Source: CAZEHJ01 sp964512485 | Lineage (GTDB): Bacteria > Bacteroidota > Rhodothermia > Rhodothermales > UBA10348 | Length of the DNA stretch: 64,000 nucleotides | Direction of reading: 5' to 3' | Assembly (NCBI GenBank): GCA_964512485.1 | Contig: CAZEHJ010000006.1 | Span: 9,264 to 73,263 of the forward strand | Part shown: piece after piece, positions 35,342 to 43,225 of the stretch | Layout of the letters: the number at the start of each line of letters is the position of its first letter | How positions within the stretch are numbered: position 1 is the first letter of the stretch | Notes under the pieces: model-generated | What the model was told of the DNA's origin: nothing | The model's database searches: none | Seen by the model: only the letters and a program-made list of their open reading frames with translations | Made by a program: the position numbers and the translations under genes

Positions 35342-35356
35342 TAGAATAGCGCTTCG

Positions 35357-36901
35357 TTATAGATCCCGGGACCAGTTGATTCGATAAGCGATAGACGCGG
35401 AGCCGACGAACCGGGATCCATCGACGTCTTCAATATGATTTTCGTTTTTCATCAGGTTCATTCCGGCGTTCAGCCGCACGTCGAAACCGTTCGACAGCAT
35501 TCCCGAGACTTGGACAGATGGCCGGATGATTTGCTCCGTAACCCCATCAAGAATCAAGTCTGCATCGTCATGAAGCGGGAACGGGTTTCGCATGTCTTGT
35601 TCACCCTGGAAAAGAATGTCCAGACGAGGCGAGACGATCCAACCATCCGTGCCCAACCAGTGAAGAGCAGCGTATGCGGAAATGAAATCAGAATACTGCG
35701 TCGCGATGCCGCGATTCAGGTATATGTACTTCCCTTCAGGTTGATCGGCGTTATAGGTACGGGCCGTGACAAATGTGGCTCCCGCAGAGAGATCCAAGCC
35801 AGAAGAAACGCTGGCTCGGTACATGTGCAGATTGGCTGAGATGGAAGCCGGTTCCTTGCCATTCAGGAGATCGAAATCATCCAGAGCAACCTGTCCCTGA
35901 AGCAGCGTTTGAGATCTTTGAATCTGGAAAAAGGCCCCCAGCATACCGTTATTTTCCTCGTTTTTTGGTTTGTCATCCACCGACAGGACCGCGAGTTGAA
36001 ACGGATTTGCGAAAGTAAGAGAAAAACCGCTGTTTGCACCCGAGTACAGGATGGAGTGCATGAGACCGACAGACCATTTACCAGGACTCGTCAACGAAAA
36101 ACGGTGAACAGCCAGATAGCGTCTTTCGCTACCTGTGCTCACAGAGTCGTCTCCGGCAAGGCCGGTGAATCGGCCATCTCCCGTGATGCTGTCCAGTTCG
36201 GAAACGCTGGTTCGAAGGTTCAATCGAGGCGTTCCGATTCGAAACGAGATATAATCCATCGGTCGTGGATTGTCGCTCAGGACAAGTCCGGGCTGGTCAT
36301 ACCCACCCCAATGTTGTCTCGTGCGCCCGAACAATACGGACGCAAACTCGCCATCGTAGGACAGATAAGCGTTCTCGGGACGGACGAACCATCGGTGTGC
36401 TGAGTCTATGCCGTCCGGGTCCCGGTCATAATATCTGTCGTGACGCCATCCCCAGGCAGCGGTCCAGTTGCCCGCTCGAAGCCAGGATTCAAACGAGATC
36501 TGGGAGTAAATAACCTCTTGAGGGTCCTTCTGAGGTCTGAGCATATCCAACCGTTCTTGTGTCGACACCAGAATTCCGGGGCGCATTCTCAATCCGATCG
36601 AAGTCCTGGACTCCGGAAATTGATGAAGTCGCTGTCTTATGCGCCGGACCCAATCGTTCTCCATTGGTCCGGCGGCTCTGGAGACGTTTTCCAGACTGCG
36701 GAGGAAGTCTTTTTCCCGGATTGGAAACGATGCCTGACTTAAATCAGAGAGGTGTCCACGAGCGAGAAGGGGATTGAAGTACCACAGGGCCGGATCTTCG
36801 AGAGATACAATAGGACCGTTTTGTGCGCGGGCTGCGCCCGCGCACAAAATCACAGCAAAACTGATAAAGAGAAACCGGCGAAGCATATCGTGTTGGATCA
36901 T
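35357..36901 (-). CDS. Wzi-like capsule-assembly outer-membrane protein
   Basis: This 514-residue protein has a signal peptide ending CAGAARAQ. The mid-part (RHDRYYDRDPDG, RPENAYLSYDGEFASVLFGRTRQHWG, RPMDYISFRIG) matches the pattern of capsule-assembly Wzi-type proteins of Bacteroidetes. The rest is an amphipathic beta-barrel ending SIAYRINWSRDL. Wzi-type lectins attach capsular polysaccharide to the surface in E. coli. An ATG at 36886 (codon 6) is an alternative start. It diverges from a polyprenyl-phosphate sugar transferase. The end of its signal peptide is encoded by a perfect 14-bp palindrome (36819-36849). Confidence 0.75.
   Translation of the reverse strand: MIQHDMLRRFLFISFAVILCAGAARAQNGPIVSLEDPALWYFNPLLARGHLSDLSQASFPIREKDFLRSLENVSRAAGPMENDWVRRIRQRLHQFPESRTSIGLRMRPGILVSTQERLDMLRPQKDPQEVIYSQISFESWLRAGNWTAAWGWRHDRYYDRDPDGIDSAHRWFVRPENAYLSYDGEFASVLFGRTRQHWGGYDQPGLVLSDNPRPMDYISFRIGTPRLNLRTSVSELDSITGDGRFTGLAGDDSVSTGSERRYLAVHRFSLTSPGKWSVGLMHSILYSGANSGFSLTFANPFQLAVLSVDDKPKNEENNGMLGAFFQIQRSQTLLQGQVALDDFDLLNGKEPASISANLHMYRASVSSGLDLSAGATFVTARTYNADQPEGKYIYLNRGIATQYSDFISAYAALHWLGTDGWIVSPRLDILFQGEQDMRNPFPLHDDADLILDGVTEQIIRPSVQVSGMLSNGFDVRLNAGMNLMKNENHIEDVDGSRFVGSASIAYRINWSRDL
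36819..36849. repeat. Perfect 14-bp palindrome in a signal-peptide coding region
   Basis: Arms TTTTGTGCGCGGGC and GCCCGCGCACAAAA pair exactly around TGC. The element lies in codons for the signal peptide end of the Wzi-like gene (CAGAARAQ). Confidence 0.75.
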
Positions 36902-37027
36902 CAGGTCGCAAATTAGGTGAACATTGGCAGATATTCAGGGTTTGCAGTTGCCATATGTTGCTGAAATCATTCTGAAAGCTATTTTGGCACCCATCAAGAC
37001 TCCTTCTCTCGCATTTCCGGACGCTGA

Positions 37028-38440
37028 GTGAACAGACGTACTGAACTATTCTTTCTGGTCGTAATGGACGCCGTGGCTGTGGCCTGGGCTAATCAGCTCT
37101 GGTATTGGGCACGTTTTGACTGGGGGTGGCTGCCTGAGCCGGTGCTGATTCCCGAACCATCAACAGTACCGGCCATTCTTGCGCTTCTGACGGGTTTCTG
37201 GTTGCTCGTCTTCACGTTTTTCGGGTTGTACAGAGAGCGATACGCCGCCTCTCGATTTGATGAGTTGGTCACCATATCCAAAGTTGTGACCATTGGAATA
37301 CTGGTTCTCTTCTTCCTGCTCTTCATTGAGACACTGGATGCGTATTCGGCGCGTGTAAACCTGCTGTTTTACTGGTTGGCCGTCATTCTTTTGGTGTCCA
37401 CAGGCCGAATTGTCGTGCGTTCGGTACAGAAAGTCCTGATCCTCAGGGGGAAAGGGCTGCACCGGGCGCTTATTGTCGGGTGGACCGATGTTCTTGAGAG
37501 TCTGCACAAAGAAGTTGCACGGTATCCGGAAGCGGGTTTGGACATCGTTGGAGCAATACGACTGTCTCGTGAGGGACCCAATTCAGAACAGGCCGGGGAC
37601 AGCCAATTCAATGGGAACGGTCATCGGGTGGAGGACCTGCCCCGATTGATCGATGAATTGGAAGTCCAGGACGTGTTGATTGCGCTGGGCCCCAATGATG
37701 GTGATCAACTCATGGACGTGTTGCGTCTGTGTGACGGAAAAGCGGTCAGATTGAAGCTTGTACCCAATTTCTATTCGATCATCGGCGGGATGGCTCGTAC
37801 GGAACACATGTACGGCCTTCCACTGATTGAAGTCCTTCCTGAGCCCATGCAGGCGTGGGAGCAGAGCGTGAAGCGATTGCTCGACTTCGTTATTTCGTTC
37901 TTGGTACTGGTCGTGGGTCTTCCAATCTGGATTCTGATAAGCCTGTTGATTCGAATCAGCAGCAAGGGACCGGCAATCTACCGTCAGAAGCGCATCGGAC
38001 AGAAAAGCCGCGAATTCACGATGTACAAGTTTCGCACTATGACAGACAATGCGGAGGCGAAGACAGGGCCGGTTTGGGCCGCTGAAGATGATCCCAGATA
38101 TACCAAACTTGGCCGGTGGCTCCGGAAAACGAGACTGGACGAGGTGCCCCAGTTTTTCAACGTATTAAAAGGCAACATGAGTCTGGTTGGCCCACGCCCC
38201 GAACGCCCATTTTTTGTGGAACAACTGTCTCAGGAAATTCCATTGTATTCCAGGCGACACCGTGTCAAACCGGGGATCACGGGATGGGCGCAGGTGAAGT
38301 GGCACTACGACAGCAGCCTGGAAGACGTTCAGCAGAAGGTGAAATACGATCTTTTCTATATCGAGAACATGAGTTTGAGACGTGATTTGCAGATTCTCTT
38401 CAGAACCGTGTATACCGCGCTCAGAGGTAGTGGTCGTTGA
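37028..38440 (+). CDS. Polyprenyl-phosphate glycosyl-1-phosphate transferase (WbaP/WcaJ type)
   Basis: The GTG start gives 470 residues. Four N-terminal membrane helices lead to a nucleotide-binding-like middle domain (HRALIVGWTDVLESL). The last helix precedes the catalytic sugar transferase domain: KRLLDFVISFLVLVVGLPI, YRQKRIGQKSREFTMYKFRTM, RLDEVPQFFNVLKGNMSLVGPRPERP and RHRVKPGITGWAQV. It starts exopolysaccharide or O-antigen chains by moving a sugar phosphate onto undecaprenyl phosphate. No further glycan genes follow; it is divergent from the Wzi-like operon. Confidence 0.95.
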   Translation: MNRRTELFFLVVMDAVAVAWANQLWYWARFDWGWLPEPVLIPEPSTVPAILALLTGFWLLVFTFFGLYRERYAASRFDELVTISKVVTIGILVLFFLLFIETLDAYSARVNLLFYWLAVILLVSTGRIVVRSVQKVLILRGKGLHRALIVGWTDVLESLHKEVARYPEAGLDIVGAIRLSREGPNSEQAGDSQFNGNGHRVEDLPRLIDELEVQDVLIALGPNDGDQLMDVLRLCDGKAVRLKLVPNFYSIIGGMARTEHMYGLPLIEVLPEPMQAWEQSVKRLLDFVISFLVLVVGLPIWILISLLIRISSKGPAIYRQKRIGQKSREFTMYKFRTMTDNAEAKTGPVWAAEDDPRYTKLGRWLRKTRLDEVPQFFNVLKGNMSLVGPRPERPFFVEQLSQEIPLYSRRHRVKPGITGWAQVKWHYDSSLEDVQQKVKYDLFYIENMSLRRDLQILFRTVYTALRGSGR

Positions 38441-38536
38441 ACGCACAGTTATTATCTTTGGCCCCCGATTCAGACCTGTTTTCAACAGCTACATCTCTCA
38501 CTCGTCAATTCTGACTGGCTCCCAAGCGAGCAGGGT

Positions 38537-40510
38537 ATGTCCATAAAGACCAAAAAAGAAATTGAAGCGCTGTACCGTGCCCTTCTCTTGCCACGCATTA
38601 TCGAGGAGAAGAAGCTTCGCCTGATCAGGCAAGGACGCCTCTCCAAGTGGTTCAGCGGTTACGGTCAGGAGGCGATTGCTGTCGGCGTGGCTTACGCACT
38701 CGAGGAACAGGACTACCTGCTGCCCATGCATCGAAATCTGGGCATCTGGACGACACGGGGAGTTGAACTCGAACCTCTGTTCTGTCAGCTGATGGGAAAA
38801 GAAGGAGGATTTACGAAAGGACGGGACAGAACCTTTCACTTCGGACTCCCGGAAAAAAACATTGTAGGGATGATCTCCCAACTCGCAGCCATGCTTCCTG
38901 TAGCAGATGGACTTGCTCTTGCTGCCAAGATGGATGGTGAAAAGAGGGTGGCGGCAGCGTTTGTCGGAGAAGGAGCGACACGGGAAGGCGATTTCCACGA
39001 AGCCTTGAATCTGGCGTCTGTCTGGAAGTTGCCTGTACTGTTTGTCGTCGAGAACAACGGCTACGGACTCTCGACCCCGACCTCAGATGCGGTGCCAGTA
39101 GAGAATATCGCCGACGCCGCTTCCGGATACGGCATGGCTTCCGTCGTTGTAGACGGCAACAATATTCTTTCTGTCATAGAGGCCGTTCGCAACGCGCGAA
39201 AGCGAGCCGTTCAAGGAGATGGTCCAACACTTCTGGAAATGAAGACTTTCCGCATGCGAGGTCATGAGGAAGCATCAGGTACCAAATATGTACCCAAGGA
39301 GCTGCAGGAGAAGTGGGCAACGATGGATCCCCTCGAACGGTACGAGGCGTTTGCCAGGTCGAAGATCAAGCCGGAAGTTTTGGAGGGCATTCGGACCGAA
39401 TTGACTGCTCGAATCGATCAGTTGGCGGAATGGGCTCTCGTCCAGCCTGAAGTCACGAGTGATGAAGCAACGGAATATTCTGACGTATTCGCTCCATCCG
39501 TCGCCGCAGTCGAGGATACGACAATGGATCACGGTGAGTCCGAACGACGCTTCATTGACGCCATTACCGACGGACTGCGTTCATGGATGAGAAGCGAGCC
39601 CAAATCGATCATTATGGGCCAGGATATTGCAGAGTACGGCGGTGTCTTCAAGGTCACAGAAGGATTCATCGAGCAGTTCGGAACTGATCGGGTCCGAAAT
39701 ACGCCCATCATCGAAAGTGGAATTGTCGGAGCAGCGATGGGTTTGGCGCTGGCTGGACACAAACCGATTGTCGAGATCCAGTACGCAGATTTCATTTCAG
39801 TCGGGTTCAATCAGATCGTGAACAATCTGGCCACGACACATTATCGCTGGGGCTCTCCTCTAGGAATCACGATCCGGACTCCTTTCGGGGGTGGCATCGG
39901 CGCCGGGCCGTTTCACTCCCAGTCAATGGAAGCATGGTTTTGTCACGTTCCAGGCCTGAAGGTTGTCATTCCTTCAACGCCGGCTGATGCCAAAGGATTA
40001 TTGCTATCCAGTCTGGATGACCCGAATCCTGTGCTGTTCTTCGAGCACAAAAAGCTCTATCGCTCAATTCGTGGATCGGTCCCGGTCGACCCCATTCGTA
40101 TACCTCTGGAACAGGCTAATGTCGTTCGCAGTGGATCTGACATGACTATTGTTACCTGGGGTGTGGGTGTGCATTGGGCTCTGAACGCGGCAGAGTCGTG
40201 GGCCGAAAAAAGTGTGGACATCGAAGTGATTGATCTGAGAACTCTGGTCCCATGGGATCGGGCAACAGTCATGGACTCAGTGAAGAGGACAAACAAAATT
40301 CTGATCTTGCATGAGGCTTCGAAAACAGGAGGTTTTGGAGGCGAGATCGCGTCGCAGATATCAGAATCGGCATTCGACCAATTGGATGCGCCTCCAACAC
40401 GGGTTGGCGGGGCTGATCTGCCCATCCCATTTTCCAAATCGATAGAAGACACTATTTATTCAGCCAATGCACGACTGAATGAATCCATTGAACGCCTGAT
40501 AGCTTACTGA
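38537..40510 (+). CDS. Fused E1 alpha-beta of branched-chain 2-oxoacid dehydrogenase
   Basis: In this 657-residue protein residues 1-320 are the alpha chain (TPP site GEGATREGDFHEALNLAS and VENNGYGLSTPT) and residues 335-657 are the beta chain (GQDIAEYGGVFKVTEGF, PFGGGIGAGPFHSQS, EVIDLRTLVPWD). Fused E1 chains of this kind are common in Bacteroidetes-type bacteria and usually oxidise branched-chain 2-oxoacids or pyruvate. Without E2 and E3 nearby the substrate is uncertain. It follows the sugar transferase by 96 bp but has no functional link. Confidence 0.93.
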   Translation: MSIKTKKEIEALYRALLLPRIIEEKKLRLIRQGRLSKWFSGYGQEAIAVGVAYALEEQDYLLPMHRNLGIWTTRGVELEPLFCQLMGKEGGFTKGRDRTFHFGLPEKNIVGMISQLAAMLPVADGLALAAKMDGEKRVAAAFVGEGATREGDFHEALNLASVWKLPVLFVVENNGYGLSTPTSDAVPVENIADAASGYGMASVVVDGNNILSVIEAVRNARKRAVQGDGPTLLEMKTFRMRGHEEASGTKYVPKELQEKWATMDPLERYEAFARSKIKPEVLEGIRTELTARIDQLAEWALVQPEVTSDEATEYSDVFAPSVAAVEDTTMDHGESERRFIDAITDGLRSWMRSEPKSIIMGQDIAEYGGVFKVTEGFIEQFGTDRVRNTPIIESGIVGAAMGLALAGHKPIVEIQYADFISVGFNQIVNNLATTHYRWGSPLGITIRTPFGGGIGAGPFHSQSMEAWFCHVPGLKVVIPSTPADAKGLLLSSLDDPNPVLFFEHKKLYRSIRGSVPVDPIRIPLEQANVVRSGSDMTIVTWGVGVHWALNAAESWAEKSVDIEVIDLRTLVPWDRATVMDSVKRTNKILILHEASKTGGFGGEIASQISESAFDQLDAPPTRVGGADLPIPFSKSIEDTIYSANARLNESIERLIAY

Positions 40511-40594
40511 TGTAAAAATCGATCCCCGTAGCACGTTTTCCGGATCCCGGAACGGGTCTGTGGGTTTTGATGCCTCTCTTCTCACTTAACACAA

Positions 40595-42028
40595 ATGAAA
40601 CCAACCCAGAAGATATCCATGCGCATTTTTTCACATTCGCGCAAAACAGCAAGAGAGGCGGTATCGTCCGTCGCTGTCCCGCTCATGGTATTTCTGTTTG
40701 TTACGGGCTGCTCGGGAAACGCTGACTATCCAATTCACAGCAGGGTAGAGGGAGAGCTCAGTGTCCGCGTAGACATCGACTCGACGGCTGACTATACCGG
40801 ATTCCGGATTTCGGTAGTGACCCAGAAAGATGGAGACGTAGACACGCTCGGGACGGCGATCACGGCTGCGGATGGTCAGTTTCTTATGGACGTGTTCGCT
40901 CCTGAAGAAGGTGTTTATCCGATCGTGGTCGAGCGCAATGGTGCCGCACTCACGATGGGCGAGTTCGTGGCTGTACACGACGACAGTGTTTCTATTTCAG
41001 GTACATTCCCTCTGGGTCCACGCTCCTTGAGAATCGTTTCACCGGAGAACGCGGCCTGGACGGCCTACAAAAATGCCAAGGCCCAGCACAATCGGTCCAT
41101 GGTCGAGGTAATCGAGTCCGAGGGATACACGCCGGAAGACCTTGGGAGAGTTGCTGGCCAGACGTCCACCATCCTCTGGAGTATCAAAAACACGTATGAA
41201 GGTACGATAGGAGCTGATATCGCGATGGCAGAGTCCGTTGTGATGATGGAAGGATGGAATGATCCTCTGGTTTTGGAGCGTCTCGCCGAGGTGGATTACG
41301 ATAATGAGAGTATTGTCGAAGTTGCGCGTGCAGCCAGAAGGTCCAAAACGAGAATGGACGGCCAGGACGCGGCATTCGAGATGCTCAAGGAGTTTGAGAT
41401 GAACGTTTCCGAAGACAAGGTGCCCGGAATCAAAGCCGAAATGGTTATCGCCTATTCAGACGGCGGGTTGGTGGATGAAGCTGTCGCGATTGCAACTGAT
41501 TTGAGACGTGAGTATCCAGACTCTCCCTGGGCGGAATGGGCTTCTCGTGCTACCTATGACCTTGAAAACCTGCAGCCAGGGATGAATGCTCCGGGCTACT
41601 CGGTCGCTTCGCGAACCGGTGAGGCAATTTCCTCTTCTACGCTGGATGGGAAGTTCGTCGTGTTGGAGTTTTTCGATCCTGCGGAACAGATCTGGCAAAG
41701 GGATCTCGAAATCCGGGATGGGATCGCACGTGCGCTTAGCGATGTCATGTTTCAGACTGTTGCCGTGTCTGTCGAACCAGATATCGACATCAACGAAGCT
41801 CTTTTTGACGGGGCTGATCACCCCGGTCACTTTGTTTTTTCGGAAGAAGGTCTCGAGCAGCAAATTGTCAAAGATTTTAACGTAAACGTCCTTCCTACCA
41901 GGTTTCTGATTGATCCAGACGGTATTCTGGTGGCGAAGTACACGGGACCCGCACTCATGAATCTGGAGCGCGATCTGGCCTCGATTGTAGAGAGTCTGAA
42001 CCGGCTTGCCGAACAGATGAACGAATAG
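40595..42028 (+). CDS. Thioredoxin-fold TlpA-like lipoprotein lacking CxxC
   Basis: This 477-residue protein has a signal and lipobox V36-T37-G38-C39. An N-terminal domain of about 130 residues (EGELSVRVDIDSTADYTGFRISVVTQ) looks like the carbohydrate-binding or DUF4369-like domain found before TlpA domains in Bacteroidetes. The C-terminal part (about 330-470) has the AhpC/TSA fold (PGMNAPGYSVAS, VVLEFFDPAEQ, VNVLPTRFLIDPDGILVAKYTG) with the conserved cis-Pro. The CxxC site is missing: the position after VVLEFFD has PAEQIWQR, so a thiol-disulfide role is unlikely. An ATG at 40619 is an alternative start. Confidence 0.82.
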   Translation: MKPTQKISMRIFSHSRKTAREAVSSVAVPLMVFLFVTGCSGNADYPIHSRVEGELSVRVDIDSTADYTGFRISVVTQKDGDVDTLGTAITAADGQFLMDVFAPEEGVYPIVVERNGAALTMGEFVAVHDDSVSISGTFPLGPRSLRIVSPENAAWTAYKNAKAQHNRSMVEVIESEGYTPEDLGRVAGQTSTILWSIKNTYEGTIGADIAMAESVVMMEGWNDPLVLERLAEVDYDNESIVEVARAARRSKTRMDGQDAAFEMLKEFEMNVSEDKVPGIKAEMVIAYSDGGLVDEAVAIATDLRREYPDSPWAEWASRATYDLENLQPGMNAPGYSVASRTGEAISSSTLDGKFVVLEFFDPAEQIWQRDLEIRDGIARALSDVMFQTVAVSVEPDIDINEALFDGADHPGHFVFSEEGLEQQIVKDFNVNVLPTRFLIDPDGILVAKYTGPALMNLERDLASIVESLNRLAEQMNE

Positions 42029-42073
42029 AGATCCGGTGCAGAAAATTGTCCACCTTTAAATAATCGGAAGAAC

Positions 42074-42823
42074 ATGCTGGTAGCTGGAAACTGGAAAATG
42101 AATCTCGATCTGGCGGCAGCACGTCAATTGACATCAGGTGTCGTATCTGCGGTGGGTGATCCCGAAGGCGTTGATGTTGCAGTCTGTCCACCATTTGTCG
42201 ATCTGGATGCGACGTTCAGCATTCTCCACGGAAGTGGAATCCGATTGGGCGCTCAGAATATGCACGCCCGGGATTCAGGTGCTTACACAGGAGAAATATC
42301 GGCTCCGATGCTCAGAGCTGTCGGCTGTCACTACGTGATTTTAGGTCATTCCGAACGTCGCCAGTACTTCGGCGAAAGTGATGAACTGGTGAGCGAAAAA
42401 GCTCAACAGGCAAGGCGTCATCGATTGGTGCCCATCGTATGTGTGGGTGAATCTCTCGATCAACGTGAGTCCGGAGACCACGAGTCAGTCGTAGAGTCAC
42501 AGATTCGGGGAAGCCTATCGGGTGTCGATGTTGACTTTGGCTCTGAGCTGGTAGTTGCGTATGAACCAGTATGGGCCATCGGAACGGGCAAAACGGCAAG
42601 TCCCGAGCAGGTCGGCGAAATGCATGCCCACATTCGAAGCATTCTATTGGATCTGTATGGCAATGAAAAAGGCGGCCAGATTGACATCCTGTATGGTGGA
42701 AGCGTCAAACCTGCAAACGCGGGAGAGCTGTTCATGCTCGAGAATGTGGATGGAGGACTTATCGGAGGAGCGGCATTGAATGCCGAAGATTTTGCGGCGA
42801 TCGTGAATGCCGCACGCCGCTGA
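42074..42823 (+). CDS. tpiA: Triosephosphate isomerase
   Basis: This 249-residue glycolytic enzyme interconverts dihydroxyacetone phosphate and glyceraldehyde 3-phosphate. The motifs are GNWKMN with catalytic Lys, ILGHSERRQYF with catalytic His, VAYEPVWAIGTG with catalytic Glu, and the phosphate-binding ILYGGSVKP and GGLIGGAAL. Length and motifs are normal. Its stop codon abuts the convergent FmdB-like gene. Confidence 0.98.
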   Translation: MLVAGNWKMNLDLAAARQLTSGVVSAVGDPEGVDVAVCPPFVDLDATFSILHGSGIRLGAQNMHARDSGAYTGEISAPMLRAVGCHYVILGHSERRQYFGESDELVSEKAQQARRHRLVPIVCVGESLDQRESGDHESVVESQIRGSLSGVDVDFGSELVVAYEPVWAIGTGKTASPEQVGEMHAHIRSILLDLYGNEKGGQIDILYGGSVKPANAGELFMLENVDGGLIGGAALNAEDFAAIVNAARR

Positions 42824-43123
42824 TCAGTCTTGTGAGGGCGTAGTCTTTGAGTCTGACTTCGTAGTGGATTCCTTCTTCGTAGACGATTCAGAAGAAGAAT
42901 CAGACGGTTTACTATCGTTCGGTTTTTCCTCAGGACTGCCCGACTTGCGGACATAATCTGTCTGATAGAACCCGCTTCCCTTGAACATGACTCCGGCTCC
43001 ACTGGAAATCATTCGTTTGACCTTCTGACCGGTCGTAGGGCACTCGACCAATGCTGGTTCGGTTATTCGCTGCTCGATTTCGAAGGTCGATCCGTCTTCT
43101 CGTCTATAGTCGTATGTCGGCAT
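42824..43123 (-). CDS. FmdB-like protein with degenerate zinc ribbon
   Basis: This 99-residue protein starts MPTYDYRREDG and holds ALVECPTTGQKVKRMISSGAGVMFKGSGFYQTDYV, a close match to the FmdB/CxxC_CXXC_SSSS family (including GVMFKGSGFYQTDY). The usual two CxxC zinc knuckles are reduced: only one cysteine remains, at ECP. The C-terminal 35 residues are a Ser/Lys-rich tail. Function in the family is unknown. It lies directly against tpiA, end to end. Confidence 0.88.
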   Translation of the reverse strand: MPTYDYRREDGSTFEIEQRITEPALVECPTTGQKVKRMISSGAGVMFKGSGFYQTDYVRKSGSPEEKPNDSKPSDSSSESSTKKESTTKSDSKTTPSQD

Positions 43124-43225
43124 GAGGAGGGCCGTTCGGCTGCTGATTCAGGGTCGGCGTTGAAGCCGTGTCGAGTGCGTGAGTTCCTGACGGGCTCTCG
43201 GTGGCCAGTGGAGAGGCAGGAGGTG

